Shown here: positions 11,801 through 23,907 of the stretch, piece by piece
How the letters are laid out: the number at the start of each line of letters is the position of its first letter
Position numbering within the stretch: position 1 is the first letter of the stretch
Assembly: GCF_024166365.1 (NCBI RefSeq)
Contig: NC_064819.1
Span: 207,353,293-207,417,292 of the forward strand
Source: Elephas maximus indicus
Taxonomy: Eukaryota > Chordata > Mammalia > Proboscidea > Elephantidae
DNA: 64,000 nt
Direction of reading: 5' to 3'
The notes under the pieces: generated by a model
Databases searched by the model: none
Seen by the model: only the letters and a program-made list of their open reading frames with translations
What the model was told of the DNA's origin: nothing
Translations under genes and position numbers: made by a program

Positions 11801-12728
11801 AGACAAAAACCCTTTATTGAACTTACAGTTTGTAGGGGTGATGGGCATAGTTGTGAACCAGAAGGTAATAGGTTTTATGTCAGATGTGTGTACAGCATAG
11901 TAGAAGCGCCTCAACTGACCACTTTGCAATATGGGAGGGATGATATTGACTAGACGGGATCTCTGAAACTTACAAATAAACATCTTGGGGGAAGGAATTG
12001 ACTCATTTACCATTAATCAAAATAACCAAAATTGTTTTCATTTTACAGCAGTAGTGTTAAATCTGGACTATGCTAGACTAAAAAAAATTGTTTTATTTTA
12101 AATACAATAATGCTTGACCATGTTTCTGGAGTGCTGGTATCTCTTCAGTAGATTTGTACCACAATCTGTATTCATTATGCTGTCATTACTCAATAATTTC
12201 TTTTCATGTGTAAGCATTTTTTTTTTCAAACAAATCTCTTATTATATTGAGGTAAAATGGCAATTAATCTAGAGCATTATCAAAGACAGGAACGTGCATT
12301 TGTCTGGATGTCTGTTTATAAACATCACTGTATGTTAATGTATTAATATTTAGGAGGGCAACATGATAAAAGGCTTTCCCGCCTCTATTAGCTCATTTTG
12401 TATTAACATATTCCTGTCACCAGTTAGGCAATTAACAGAGACTAAAGGAATACTAATTGTAGGCTTTCCCACTGGTATGCTAGGTCAACTTTATTCCTAG
12501 GGCCTTGCTCAGTGAATGGGTAACAATTATATGTGATAAAAGTAAGTGATTCTCTTTGAACAGCAAACCTCCTGAAATTACTATGGAAATGGAAATGAGA
12601 AAGTCCTTTTTTATATGACATGGTTGTCAATGAAAGAAAAATAAGTGCTTTGGGGAGATGAAGGGGGAGATGAACAAAAGTTCTAGAAAGAAGAATGATA
12701 AGATACAAGAGGATTCTTAGGCAGTATC
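11801..12728. other. No recognised feature
   Basis: AT-rich unique-looking sequence. Overlapping ORFs on both strands at 11676-12013 begin in the SINE and have no protein signature. I see no gene, RNA or clear repeat. Confidence 0.5.
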
Positions 12729-12737
12729 AAGTTCTTA

Positions 12738-12949
12738 AAAAAAAAAAAAACCCACTGCCATTGAGCTGATTCCGACTCATAGCAACCCTACAGGATAGTG
12801 TAGAACTGCCCCATAGGCTTTCCAAGACTATAATCTTTACAGAAGCAGCCTGCCACATCTTTCTCCTAAAGAGCAGCTGGTGGGTTTGAACCACCGACCC
12901 TTCAGTTAGCAGCCAGTGCTTTAACCACTGTGCCACCAGGGATCCTCAA
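12738..12949 (-). mobile_element. AfroSINE, target duplication AAGTTCTTA
   Basis: Reversed SINE with poly(A)-side A run, tail, and tRNA-like head ending in the complement of GCCACCAGGGATCC. The flanks AAGTTCTTA at 12729-12737 and 12950-12958 are identical 9-base target duplications. Confidence 0.93.
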
Positions 12950-12958
12950 AAGTTCTTA

Positions 12959-13122
12959 ATAAAACCAAAACCCATTGCCGTTGAGTCAGTTCTGACCCAT
13001 AGAGACCCTATAGGACAGAGTAGAACTCCCCCATAGGGTTTCTAAAAAGCCAGTTGTGGATTCGAACTGCTGACCTTTTGGTTAGCAGCCAAGTTCTTTA
13101 ACCACTGCACCACCAAGGCCCC
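12959..13122 (-). mobile_element. AfroSINE, same target as its neighbour
   Basis: Reversed, shorter AfroSINE subtype (no internal AAGATTACAGCC block). Flanked by AAGTTCTTA at 12950-12958 and AAGTTCTT at 13123-13130, so it shares one flank copy with the preceding SINE. Confidence 0.93.
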
Positions 13123-13559
13123 AAGTTCTTCATAGAGGACGATAATTCTGGAGGAAAGTGCTATGACACAGTCGCTATCCCATGAATTTATGAAGCTCAG
13201 ATACTGGTTCCCTCAAGTACAAGCATGTAAAATAAAACTCCTATCAGTGTTAGTTCTATCCCCTTACATCAATGTTTAGGAGGGTCTTCTATCCTTTCTT
13301 TGTCCATTTTATATTGTTTGCTCCACTTCCAATGGTTGAATTAAAAAAAAAAAATAACAAAGTCACTTTTTCCTAAAAGCAAACAGAGATCGATCCCATT
13401 TGGACAAATGTGGGAGCACAGATATGAGGACACTCCAGAGACCTTTGGTGCAGACGAGAGAATAGAAAGAACCTATAGCAAGTCAAGTGTCAGGAAGAAT
13501 GAGTAGCTGGGATGCAATAACAGAACAAAGGTGCAGAAGTTCCACAACTGTCCTATTAA

Positions 13560-14275
13560 CATACCAGATTTGATTTGACTCCATTATATTTCATCAAATA
13601 GTTTAGAAAGCCCCCAGCATAAAACATCATCATAATTGTAATCATATATTTGGAGATTTAACGCGCACACCATAATGTACCATTAGTTACACAAATAACT
13701 AATAATTTGCTAATGACAATATTATGTTAAGTCAGTTTAGGGGCAATTAAAGTGAGTGATATTTACACATGCCTTAATGAATCACAGTCGATGGCAGATT
13801 AAGAGATTCTAATGAATATTCATCCAGACATTCGCAACCAGCTTCACAGTTTATAAGCTGAATTATGGTTGATTTGCCCTTTTAAAAATGAATATGTGAG
13901 TGTCTTCTGCATGGTGAGAATGAACAATTGCGCCTGACTGTAAAATTTTTTTAACGCAATGTACTGGTCAGAACACAAACCATTTTTATGCACTCTCATA
14001 CCCTGGGCTTCGCCGCTCTTTTTTATATCACGGATCAGTGTTGATGAACTATCTCCATTTTCATTCTAATCCATTACGTGAAATATAGAAATTGTTTAGT
14101 ATCAGATTAAATGGAATACAAGTTTTATGCAGTCCCACTACGGAAATAATTACAGGTAGTTTTTGCCATTGAAACAGTGAATGTGAACTCTTTTTTATGC
14201 TGTGTCCCCCCCCCATGCCAGTCGGAAGGCAGTTTCTGCAGCTATTCGATGTCATGATAGAATTGGGGTAGATTT
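13560..14275. promoter_or_regulatory. Candidate conserved non-coding / enhancer-like block
   Basis: About 700 bases without recognisable repeats, AT-rich, dense in homeodomain and POU-like cores: CATTAGTTA, CTAATAATTTGCTAATGAC (13698-13717 region), a perfect palindrome ATGAATATTCAT (13812-13823) and CTGAATTATGG. It stands out from the repeat-filled surroundings. This is inference from composition; cross-species conservation was not tested. Confidence 0.35.
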
Positions 14276-14276
14276 A

Positions 14277-14745
14277 CGGTATTAGTTTCCTAGGGCTGCC
14301 ATACCAACGTACCACAAAGTGGTGGCTCTAAAGAACAGAAAGTTATTGTCTCACCCTTCTGGAAGCTGGGAGTCCAAACTCAGGGTGTCAGCGGGGTCAC
14401 GCTCTCTTTCTGTGGGCTCTAGGGGTAGATCCTTCTTTGTGTCTTGCCATTTCTGGTGGCTCCATAAGTTCCTTGAGTTCCTTGGCTTATAAAAGTTTCT
14501 TCACGTGGCAATCTTTCTCTTGTGTGTCTCTAGCTCTCTGTGTATCTCCTTTTTTATAAGGACACCAGTCATGGAGGACTAAGAGCCACCCTACTAGAGT
14601 ATGACCTCACATTAACCTAACTGATAGCATTTTCAAAGACACTGTTTCCCAACAAAGGCACATTCACGGGTACTGGGGGTTAGAACTTCAACATATCTTT
14701 TTTTGGGGGAGTGGAGGGACACCATTCAATCCATAACATTTACTA
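14277..14745 (-). mobile_element. MaLR-type (MLT1/MST-like) LTR
   Basis: Reversed, it starts TTATGGATTGAATGGTGTCC, contains GTGTCCTTATAAAAAAGG and ends ...GGCAGCCCTAGGAAACTAATAC, the layout of mammalian apparent LTR retrotransposon LTRs. Solo LTR; no internal sequence beside it. Confidence 0.8.
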
Positions 14746-15394
14746 TCCTTTCAAGTTGGCCGTTTTAACAAATAACAAAACAAAGAAAAACACCTTAGTT
14801 TTAGTCCCTGTAAATGTATGTTAAGACCAAACACAGTTATCATTTGAATGTTTACGTTTTCCTAAAAATTGTAACGATTTTACCTTTACTAGCTGTTCGT
14901 CATAAATACCGTGAATTTTGTCCCTGCTGCAAAGATGAAGGCCAAGTTCTCTCTGTCTTCTTCAAAGTGCCACAAAAGGCCTATGAGAGACCAGCTGTTG
15001 ACAGCTCCCGTTTCTGTTTTACATTGAACTAGACCATATTGCCTGTACTGTTTCAGATTATAGAAGTATTGATTATCACTATTATTTTTTCTGTGGAGGG
15101 AGTTAGAGGCTAGAGCCGGGGCACTTGGACTCTGGGAGTATAGCAGGATTATGGAGTAACACGTGCTTGACAGCCACCCCAACCACATGAGATATTAACC
15201 TCTTATTAACAGAACTATTTAAAAAAATATTTTATTTTGGGTGGAAATAAACACAATGAAACACACATCCATTCACGATTTCTGCATAAGTAGCTCAGTA
15301 ACATTGGTTACATCCTTCACATTGTGTCACCATCCTCATTGTCTTTACCCATATTGTTTCATCACCGTTAATCTAGGCTTTCTACCCTGGCAGT
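14746..15394. other. Mostly unassigned; short open block near 14889-15032
   Basis: A pyrimidine-AG precedes position 14893, and several frames stay open for about 44 codons to 15032, including the minus strand. No domain or donor site was recognised, so I do not call an exon. The rest is AT-rich without a clear repeat. Confidence 0.35.
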
Positions 15395-15560
15395 GGGAAA
15401 CCCTGATGGCCTAGTGGTTAAGTGCCATGCCTGCTAACCAAAAGGTCTGCAGTTCGAATCCACCAGTTGCTCTTTGAAAACCCTATGGGACAGTTCTACT
15501 CTGTCCTATAGGGTCGCTATGAGTTGGAATCAACTTAATGGCACACTACAACACAACTAC
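15395..15560 (+). mobile_element. AfroSINE
   Basis: Short subtype: head GAAACCCTGATGGCCTAGTG, B box AGTTCGAATCC, tail TATAGGGTCGCTATGAGTTG. Little diverged. Confidence 0.93.
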
Positions 15561-15975
15561 AGCCTCTTAAAGTTCTCATGTGTGCTTTAGATTCGTTGTT
15601 GTCAGTTCACACTCATAGATAATCCTTTTTAAGACTGCTGTGCTTTAGGCAAACATCTTTTATTAATTGGGCTAAACTGTTGTTTAGTTTAATGCTGGCT
15701 TCACAGGATAGTTTCAGCTCAAGTTATTAACAGATCTATTAAGAGAAACCTTCAGAAACAGAGTGTTTTAAAAACAAGGGGGTAAACTTTGAAGTTGACA
15801 TTTCAGCTAGCATGCTTTCACAATGCACTTTCATAATTGTCTTGTATATCATTAAAACTTGGAAAGTTCAACTAGTTTGACACTTATTAGAATCAATGAC
15901 TTTATCCTTCTTTGTTTCTGTTTCCTGATGAGTAATAGCCCAACACGCTTATTTCTTTTGTGCTCATGTTCTATT

Positions 15976-16143
15976 TGGAGCCCTAGTAGCGCAGTGTTTA
16001 AGAACTTGCCTGCTAAACAAAAGGTCAGCAGCTTTAATCCACCAGCCACTCCTTGGAAACCCTATGAGGCAGTTCTACTCTGTCCTATAGGGTTGCTATG
16101 AGTTGGAATCGACTCAACAGCAACAGGTTTGGTTTTTGGTTTA
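15976..16143 (+). mobile_element. AfroSINE with 10-bp target duplication
   Basis: Full head-to-tail short AfroSINE flanked by identical ATGTTCTATT at 15966-15975 and 16144-16153. Confidence 0.94.
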
Positions 16144-16153
16144 ATGTTCTATT

Positions 16154-16828
16154 CATAGCACAGGGGATGCAAATGTCTGGTTCCTGGAGTGCAATGCTCC
16201 TAGGAGAGCCTACTGGCAGATTTCTGCCTGCGGCACGGTCAGGTGAGGTTTCTAGAACTGATTTCCTGGTAGGCGTGCTACTCTGCTCCCCAATTTGTGT
16301 GATCTAAGAAGACAGCATACTGTACCCTACCTGGATCATATATTTGCTTTCTTAATCTTATGCCATCTAATCTCAGGTGCACAAAATTTGATAAATTTGA
16401 TTCTACTCCTCAGATCATACTCTCTCGAACTACGATAGAATTAGAAATCTTGCTTTCATTCAGAGATGGCCTCACTGAAACATGTTTAAAGGCCTTGCTA
16501 TGCTCTCAACACAGACCCCTTGATGTTAGTTTGTCCACTTGCTCCTGGAAGCAAGAGTAGGTCTCACCCCTACTGCATCCCACTCACCCTGGGTCTTTCG
16601 AAGGCTTGGTTGAACTATGATCCTAGGGCTCTGGGATTCTAGTGGGTGTCTTAGGGGCTTCTGCAGATAGGAACTGTGAGGCCCCACAGACAGTGCCTCA
16701 GGACTCCTAACCTAGCTTTAATCGGGTAGGCTATCCTTTTAATTTGTTTTAATTATTTTACTTGAAAGGAAACATGCTTCTGCTGAAGCTTTTTTTTTTT
16801 TTTTTTCCCGCTGTCTTTTTGGAAACTG
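16154..16828. other. No recognised feature
   Basis: Unique-looking sequence ending in a T run near 16790-16806. No gene signal found. Confidence 0.45.
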
Positions 16829-17225
16829 TCTTAGTTTCCTAGTGCTGTTATAACAAATACCACAGTGGGTGGCTTTAAAGAACAGAAATGTATTTTTTCA
16901 CAGTTTTAGAGGCTAGAAGTTCAAATCAGGGTCTCAGCCTTGTCAATTCCTTCCTTTTCGGCAACCCTGGACAATCCTTTGTTCTTGGAGATCCTTACAT
17001 GGCATCTGTCTTCCCCAACTTGTGCTTGCTTCTGTGTCTAATCTGCTATTTTTATAACTCAGAAGTGATTAGGTTTAGAACACACCACACACTGGTATGA
17101 TCTCCTTAACACCAGATTGCATTGTGGAAAGTGAATACATTATATTGCATTACATACATTGTATCCACAGATATAGGGGTTAGGATTCTCACACATATTT
17201 TGGGGAGACACAACTAAATTCATAA
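16829..17225 (-). mobile_element. MaLR-type LTR, diverged
   Basis: Begins CTGTCTTAGTTTCCTAGTGC and ACAAATACCACAGTGGGTGGC and ends TTTTGGGGAGACACAACTAAATTCATAAC, the reversed 3' and 5' ends of the same LTR class as 14277-14745. Confidence 0.75.
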
Positions 17226-17231
17226 CAGAAA

Positions 17232-17480
17232 CCATTGATGTGGAAAAAGCACAGGGACTTTGTAATCACGCTGACCTGGGCTCAAACCCATGATCTACTA
17301 CTTAACTAATTACACAACTATTGGTAAGTTACTTTACCTCTTTGAGCCTCCATTTCCTTATCTGTAAAATGGGTATAAGGATAACTACCTCTCAGAGTTG
17401 TTGCCAAGAGGAAATACATTTGTGCATTTAATGTACTGCTGGGTACCTATTAAGTGCTCAAAATGTTGTTCTCTTATTGA
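17232..17480 (+). repeat. MIR SINE
   Basis: Contains TGACCTGGGCTCAAACCC, AAGTTACTTTACCTCTTTGAGCC and TTATCTGTAAAATGGG in MIR order. Confidence 0.85.
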
Positions 17481-17859
17481 CTATTATATTGAACCAAACT
17501 CAAGAAAGTTAAATCTAGGTAGGGTGATCGTAGTCCTGGTTTGTCAAAAACTGTTCCAGCTTCAGCTTGTTTTTCCAGTGGGATTTTTCAGAGTCCCTCT
17601 CACTTTCAACGTCCCAGTTTGGATGATAAATTAAGAGCTCCCTCCCCCAATTCTAGAGAATCCTGATAGTTTATAAATTTGACTTGATCTCCTTATATCC
17701 AAGCTCACTGCTATTTGCAGTCCTGACCCTGACTTTGCCATTGCATTTAACATTAATCCCTGAAACTCATGACCACAGGACTATTGGGAATCTAAGGGCA
17801 CAAAGGAGGACCTGCCTTTGGTGCTAATAAGTAATAATTATCATAGACTCAGCTCCTGT

Positions 17860-18045
17860 GCGGACTCAGCACGGAAGCTGCATGTAATCCTTATGTCTAC
17901 TCTGAGATGAAAGAATTGATATCCCCATTTGGCAGGTAAGGAACTGAGGCTCAGAGAGACTATGTGATAAGTGACAAACAATAGCTAGAAGAGCTGGGAT
18001 TCAAACCTAATATCCTGCCTTTTTGTATGCAGTGAGTAGAACACT
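17860..18045 (-). repeat. MIR SINE
   Basis: Reversed MIR: TGATATCCCCATTTGGCAGG, AACTGAGGCTCAGAGAG and GCTGGGATTCAAACC. Confidence 0.8.
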
Positions 18046-19029
18046 TCAAAAATGCCCTTGTATATCTTTTTTTTAGTTTTATAACTGCAAATCGTTCTCT
18101 CTTCAACTTCTCTCTCTGTCTCTTTCTTGTCATTTGCTAGGTGTTCATCCTTTTTATGCAAAGTTTGATACTTCCAAAAGTCTTAGAAGTATTTCCTCAG
18201 TTTTATAAAGTCTTTCTGTGTAAGACTTTTAAGTATTCCCCTATAATACTTATGAGTATTTTACAGAGAAAATTATCAATGTAACATTTATATTTTTAGA
18301 CTTTTATATCAAGAAGGAGAAAGCAGTGTCTTAGAAATAGCCTGATGTACCAATGGGCTGAATATGAAGGTACTTACAAGGTGGGATAAGTGGTAATAAC
18401 CCACAGGGTCACCCCAGGGACATCTCCTTCACTGGCCTCCACTTGGACCACAAGGCCTGAATGTGTGGCCTTTTAAACCAGATTAAGACATTATGTAATC
18501 TTGGGGAAATAACCCATTGGCAAACTGATGTTACTATGGACCAGTATATTCAACAGACCCAGTCTCACCCTTTATCAATCACAAGGGCAGGCTTTGAAGG
18601 AATGGGGTAAGTGTGCATCAGAGGACTCTGGTCAACCCAGTGACAGGGCACCCCAGGTGAGCACATAAAGCAGGTGGAAGTACCCAGGACCCTGTGAAGG
18701 TGGTGGAGGCGATACAGCAGAGAGCTGGTCCTCCACTTCTACTCATAGAGAACAGCTCTGCTGCCATCTCTTCTATGCTGACATTCCATATTGAGTTTCA
18801 TTTTGGAAGCAGGGTGGCACTGGTTAGAATGGAGAAAAAAGGAGAATATCACCACTAACAAAAATCCACTGAGGTTGAAAATTACTAGGGTAAAAGAACA
18901 CTAAGAGAAAAACGATATGTAAGGAAAACTTCAAGACTTATCCTATCAAGAAATAGTTCAAGGATAGATACAAAAGGTGCTTACTTTATTCTCCTTTACT
19001 GTAAAAAGTCTCTAGTAATCATCAGAGAA
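18046..19029. other. No recognised feature
   Basis: 18300-18830 is GC-richer than its surroundings but gives no supported exon. I see no gene, RNA or familiar repeat here. Confidence 0.4.
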
Positions 19030-19245
19030 AGGAGACCTGGTGGAGGAATGGTTAAATGCTCAGATGCTAACTGAAAAGTTGATGGTTCAAAACCAGCCAG
19101 TGGTGCTGCTGGGGAAAGATCTGGCAATCCACTTCCATGAAGATTACAGCCAAGAAAACCCTGTGGGAGAAGTTCTACTCTGTCACATAGGGTCACTACG
19201 AGTCAGAATCTACTCAATAGACCCCAACGACAACAATCCTCAGAG
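19030..19245 (+). mobile_element. AfroSINE, long subtype
   Basis: Head GGTGGAGGAATGGTTAAATG, middle AAGATTACAGCCAAGAAAACC, tail ACATAGGGTCACTACGAGTC. Confidence 0.9.
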
Positions 19246-19634
19246 AACTGGAATCTACCTCCCCAGTTTTGCTCTAATGCTCTTTTTCAGGGAAAAATAC
19301 AAGCCTTTCATTGTGATTGTCACTGCTCGCCCCCACACACATCAATTTTATAGCTTTAAGACTTTCTTCCTCTTTATCACACCCTTCCTTCTTACTCTTC
19401 GTGATCTACTGTACAGAATGGGCTGAGCTGTCAAATCTCATCTCAGGATTTAAGAAGCAAGTTGTTCACATCAACTTCTTAGACAATTTGGATTTGTATA
19501 TTATGTCATTTCCATATAGCCCAATAAGGCAATATTGAGTGATATATATATGTATATATATACCCATCTTTTCTGTGCCGTTGAAAAATTTGGCTATTTG
19601 AACTCTGGTGAGGTCATAGACTCTGTGCAATAAG

Positions 19635-19842
19635 TATTTGCTCTGTGGTCTTTAAGATTAGCCTTTCTTCAAAAATTATTGTATATCTCTTGTATATTTT
19701 ATTCATTTGACCTAATGTTATATTTTGGCATTTTCACATTTAATAGCTTGGAAGGACTTAGTTTGTTTTACAGATGAGGAAAATGAGCCACAGAAAGCTT
19801 GAGTTTTTCAAAATCACCAAACAAGTCAACTGAGTTCCCAAC
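19635..19842. repeat. Member 1 of a dispersed pair (partner 35822-36024)
   Basis: About 205 bases align in the same orientation, at roughly four-fifths identity by eye, with 35822-36024. Shared words include ATTTTCACATTTAA, AGCTTGGAAGGACTT and GAGTTTTTCAAAATCACCAA. The right half has MIR-like wording (ACAGATGAGGAAAATGAG), the left half does not. Confidence 0.6.
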
Positions 19843-20284
19843 CCTTACCTCAAAGACAAGATAGGGTCTTACACTTATTCAGAAATTCCGAGTAAATACA
19901 TATGCAGTGCTCATTGTTTTGGAGTTGGCCACCACACAGCCAAACTGAACCCTCCTGCTATATATTCTCCAAAAATTTCAGTTGAACCCCTGGAGTCATC
20001 TCATCATCAACAGTAAGAAACAAACAACCCACTTAAAAAAATTAAAAAAGGCAAAAGACTTAAACAGACACCACTGTGGCATAAGAGAAAGGGTAACCTA
20101 GACCTCTCATTCCTAATGGGCCAGAGACCAAACTGAGTGAGCTTACACGCTCATAAGTTCATTTTGGCTGGGAATAAACTGTATGAAAAATATAAGGATA
20201 GCCCTCATCTACCCTCCCTATGCAAATGAAGTTTCCATGTATGTGACTTGATTATGTCACTCTTTTATTCAAGAACTTTTAGTG
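19843..20284. other. No recognised feature
   Basis: AT-rich sequence leading into the ancient L1. A short stretch (20020-20075) resembles L1 ORF2 wording (CACTTAAAAA...AAAGACTTAAACAGACAC). Confidence 0.4.
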
Positions 20285-20460
20285 ATAGTAAAGATGTCAG
20301 CTCTCCCCAAATCAATCTACCACAGGATTTTTTGTAGTTATAGATGAGATGATATTAAAATTTATATGGAAAGGCAAAATAGCTAAAACAATTTTGAAAA
20401 CAGAAGAATAAAGTTGGAGAGATCATACTACCCAATTTTAAAACTGACTGTAAAGCTACA

Positions 20461-20627
20461 GGAGCCCTGGTGGCACAGTGGTTAAGTGTTCGGCTGTTAA
20501 CCAAAATGTTGGTAGTTCAAATCCACCAGTAGCTCCTTGGAAACCCTATAGGCCAGTTCTACTCTGTCCTATAGGGTCACTATGAGTTGGAATTGACTCA
20601 ACGGCAGCGGGTTTGGTTTCTCTTTTT
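20461..20627 (+). mobile_element. AfroSINE inside ancient L1
   Basis: Short AfroSINE (AGCCCTGGTGGCACAGTGG ... CTATAGGGTCACTATGAGTTGG). Flanks TAAAGCTACA (20451-20460) and ATAAAACTACA (about 20635) look like one target, mutated once. Confidence 0.9.
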
Positions 20628-20649
20628 GGCTTTATAAAACTACAGTCCA

Positions 20650-22445
20650 GAGGTGGGGCCAAGATGGCTGACTAGGTAGACGCTACCTCGGATCCCTCTT
20701 GCAACAAAGACTTGGAAAAACAAGTGAATCAATCACATACATGACAATCTACGAACCCTGACCATCAAACACAGATCTAAAGACTTGACCTGAGTGACAG
20801 GTGAGTGAAAATCTGCGCCCTGAACCAGCGACCACTTCTGGAACACGCAACCTACTCCAAAGCCTTGAGCCCTTGCAGTTCCCTGGTGCTGAGTGGCAGG
20901 GCTGATAGCGGCTTGCTGAGGCGGGGCAGGCACGGGACACAGCCCTAACCCCTAGACCCCTGGAGTAACCTCCGTAGAGACTGAGCAAGCACAAGCAGGC
21001 TGCACGCTGATGTGGCTACGGAGAGAACGAACGAGCAACCATGGGGAAGCAGCAACTGTTTTCCGAGCCTGGAGCCAGCGTCCCAGTCAGGAAACCTTGG
21101 CACCAGGCTTTGGACTGGACGCAGGGGAGCTGAGCATGGCATCCTGAGATGGCACAAACACAGGATGCAGCCCTTGCCCCCAGAAGTGACCTCGGGGGAA
21201 GCCCAGCCAATGCACGCAGGCAGCGCGGTGATGCGGCTGACAGGAGGAGAAGTCGCTGGGAGGCAGCAACTGGTTTTGGAGCCTGGAGTGTGGCATCCCA
21301 GCTGGGGAACCTTGGCACTGGGCTTTGGACTGGGAGTGGAGGAACCGACCACAGCTTCTGAGACAGCACAAGCACAGGACGCGGGCCTGATCCTCGGGGG
21401 CAATCTCGACCCAGCCAACGCACACAGGCTACATGCCCCTTGGGAATCTCAGATAAAACAGTCCTCACCAAGCAAGATAAGTAACTTTGTCTGTATTCCT
21501 GGATGCTACTCTCTCCTATCTATCTGATCCCTCCCCTACCCTCCCCTTCCCAGGTGGCTTCATTCACATTGGAATTTCCTTGGCCAGAGAGTGAAGTGCT
21601 CTGCATTTTTTTGTTTGTTTGTTTTGTCTTTTCCTAACACATTCTCCTGGCCTGAGAGAAGCTGCTACAAAAAAACCAGGGACCAGGAATCCTTCCCTGA
21701 CTTCCCAAAATTGGACGAAAAATACAGAGCCAGCTCCAGCCAAGCATATGAGATCCACAGTCTTGGGCTTTCATCCCTACAGGGAACAAGGTGGCTATTA
21801 TAATGCAAAGGCAATTCTGCTAGTGATCTGACTGTAAATGTTTTAGCAGATTACTGGAAAGACAAGTTTCCCAGGTTTGATATCTCTACCTAATAAAAAG
21901 AGCCCTCGCTGACCCACAACGGGGAACTGAGAGCTGAAGCTCCACCCAAACCACCTAACCTCCTGCCATAGGAGTCTGAGGATAGTGACACCTACCAATC
22001 TGTAGAGGTGCATGCATTAGGTGCCTAAGGTACAGCTGCAGAGCCCACCCACCAAAATGCTTTAGGAATAGAGACACACCTACCTCACTGGCAGTTGGGG
22101 GAAGCCTGTCAGCATCCTGCCCCCCCGGAATGTGACCTCCTGCTGCTACTAGAATCTGGTGCATGCAACTATCAATACTACTCCTCTAAGCGAATAGGTG
22201 ACAGTCTACCCCACACACTTGGTGACCCAAAATCAGATTCTACTCAAGAATAGTGAATGGGCTCTTAGACTTATATTTCTGGTAACAGCCCAAACCAGCT
22301 GATAAGAGGACATAAGTGATTGAACATAAGGCTACAACAATCAAGACAGCGCAATCTAGTATCCCACCTACTTACATTGAAAGAAAACAGAACAAGATAA
22401 GACTCAGTAAGAAAATATAAAATAAAACATTACAATATCTTATAG
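20650..22445 (+). promoter_or_regulatory. L1 copy B 5' UTR promoter with diverged monomers
   Basis: Begins with the YY1-like AAGATGGC at 20661-20668. A unit starting GGAAGCAGCAACTG (21045) recurs at 21259 (GGAGGCAGCAACTG), a 214-base period. Both units run through CTTTGGACTGG and CAGCCAA..CGCA. The unit is homologous to the monomers in copy A but has lost most CpGs. The 3' part (about 21480-22445) is unique 5' UTR. Confidence 0.8.
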
Positions 22446-23437
22446 ATGGCTCGGAGACAGCAGTCGATATCAAACCACATAAAGAAGCAGACCATGATTG
22501 CTTCTACAACTCCCCAAATTAAAGAATCAAAGTCTTCCCCAAATGAAGATACAGTCTTGGAATTGCCAGATGCAGAATATAAAAAACTAATTTACAGAAT
22601 ACTTCAAGACATCAGGGATGACCTCAAAAATGAATTAAGACAATCTACAGAAAAAGCTAAGGAACACTCTGATAAAGCAGTTAAAGAAATCAAAAAGATT
22701 ATTCAAGAACATAGTGGAAAAATTAATAAGCTGCAAGAATCCGTAGAAAGACAGCATTCAGAAATCCAAAAGATTAACAGTAAAATTTCAGAATTAGACA
22801 ACTCAATAGGAAGTCAGAGGAGCAGAATCAAGGAATTGGAATGCGGAGTGGGGGAGTTGGAGGATAAAGCAATTGGAAGAAAAATCAGAAAAAAATAATT
22901 AAAAAAAATGAAGAAACCCTAAGAATCATGTGGGACTCTATCAAGAAGAGTAACTTGCATGTGATTGGAGTTCCAGAACAAGGAGGAATAACAGAAAATA
23001 CAGAGAGAATAGTTGAAGATCTGTTGGCAGAAAACTTCTCTGACATCAAGAAAGACAAAAGGGTATCTATCCAAGATGCTCATTGAACCCCATATAAGAT
23101 TGATCCAAAAAGAAAATCATGAAGACATATTATCATCAAACTTGCCAAAACCAAAGATAAAGAGAAAATTTTAAAAGCAGCCAGGGATAAAAGAAAGGTC
23201 TACAAAGGAGAATCAATAAGTTCAGACTACTCAGCAGAAACCATGCAATCAAGAAGGCAATGGGATGACACATACAGAGCACTGAAGGAGAAAAACTGCC
23301 AGCCAAGGATCATTTATCCAGCAAAACTCTCTCTCAAATATGAAGGGAAAATTAAAACACTTACAGATAAACACAAGCTTAGAGAATTTGCAAAAACCAA
23401 ACCAAAGCTACAAGAAATACTAAAGGAAATTGTTTAG
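22446..23437 (+). pseudogene. L1 ORF1, frameshifted
   Basis: The first 150 codons (22446-22898) are open: MARRQQSISN start, an acidic stretch, then a heptad coiled coil (residues about 60-135). The frame then shifts in an A-rich run near 22890-22910. The RRM-like and C-terminal domains continue in another frame with two TGA codons near 23084 and 23119, and the last 64 codons (23243-23437) are open. Same domain order as copy A. Confidence 0.92.
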
Positions 23438-23907
23438 TCAGAAAATCGATAACATCAGATAACAACACAAGGTCACAGAACAGAATATCCTGATATCAAC
23501 TCAAATAAGGAAATCACACAAAAAAAATTAAGATCAATTTAAAAAAGAAAAAAATGCTCAAAACAGGGAATCATTGAAGTCATTATGTAAAAGATCATAA
23601 TAATCAAAAAGAGGGACTAAATACAGGAGGCATAGAACTGCCATATGGAGAGGAAAACAAGGCGATATAGGATGATACAAGTTACGTTTTTACTTAGAAA
23701 AATAGGGGTAAATATTAAGGTAACCACAAAGAGGTCTAACAATTCTATAACTCAAAATAAAAACCAAGAAAAACATAACGACTCAGCAAACATAAATTTG
23801 ACTACTCTGAAAATGAGGAACACACAATTTACAAAGAAAAACATCTCAGCACAAAAAAGTAAGTGGAAAAATGAAATTGTCAACAACACACACAAAAAAG
23901 CATCAAA

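Noticed and set aside
14814-15188. Possible exon after an AG at about 14892
   Set aside because: Three frames are open at once, there is no donor and no recognisable peptide.
20733-21527. Several overlapping ORFs of 66-171 codons
   Set aside because: L1 copy B 5' UTR; no motif, and both strands are open.
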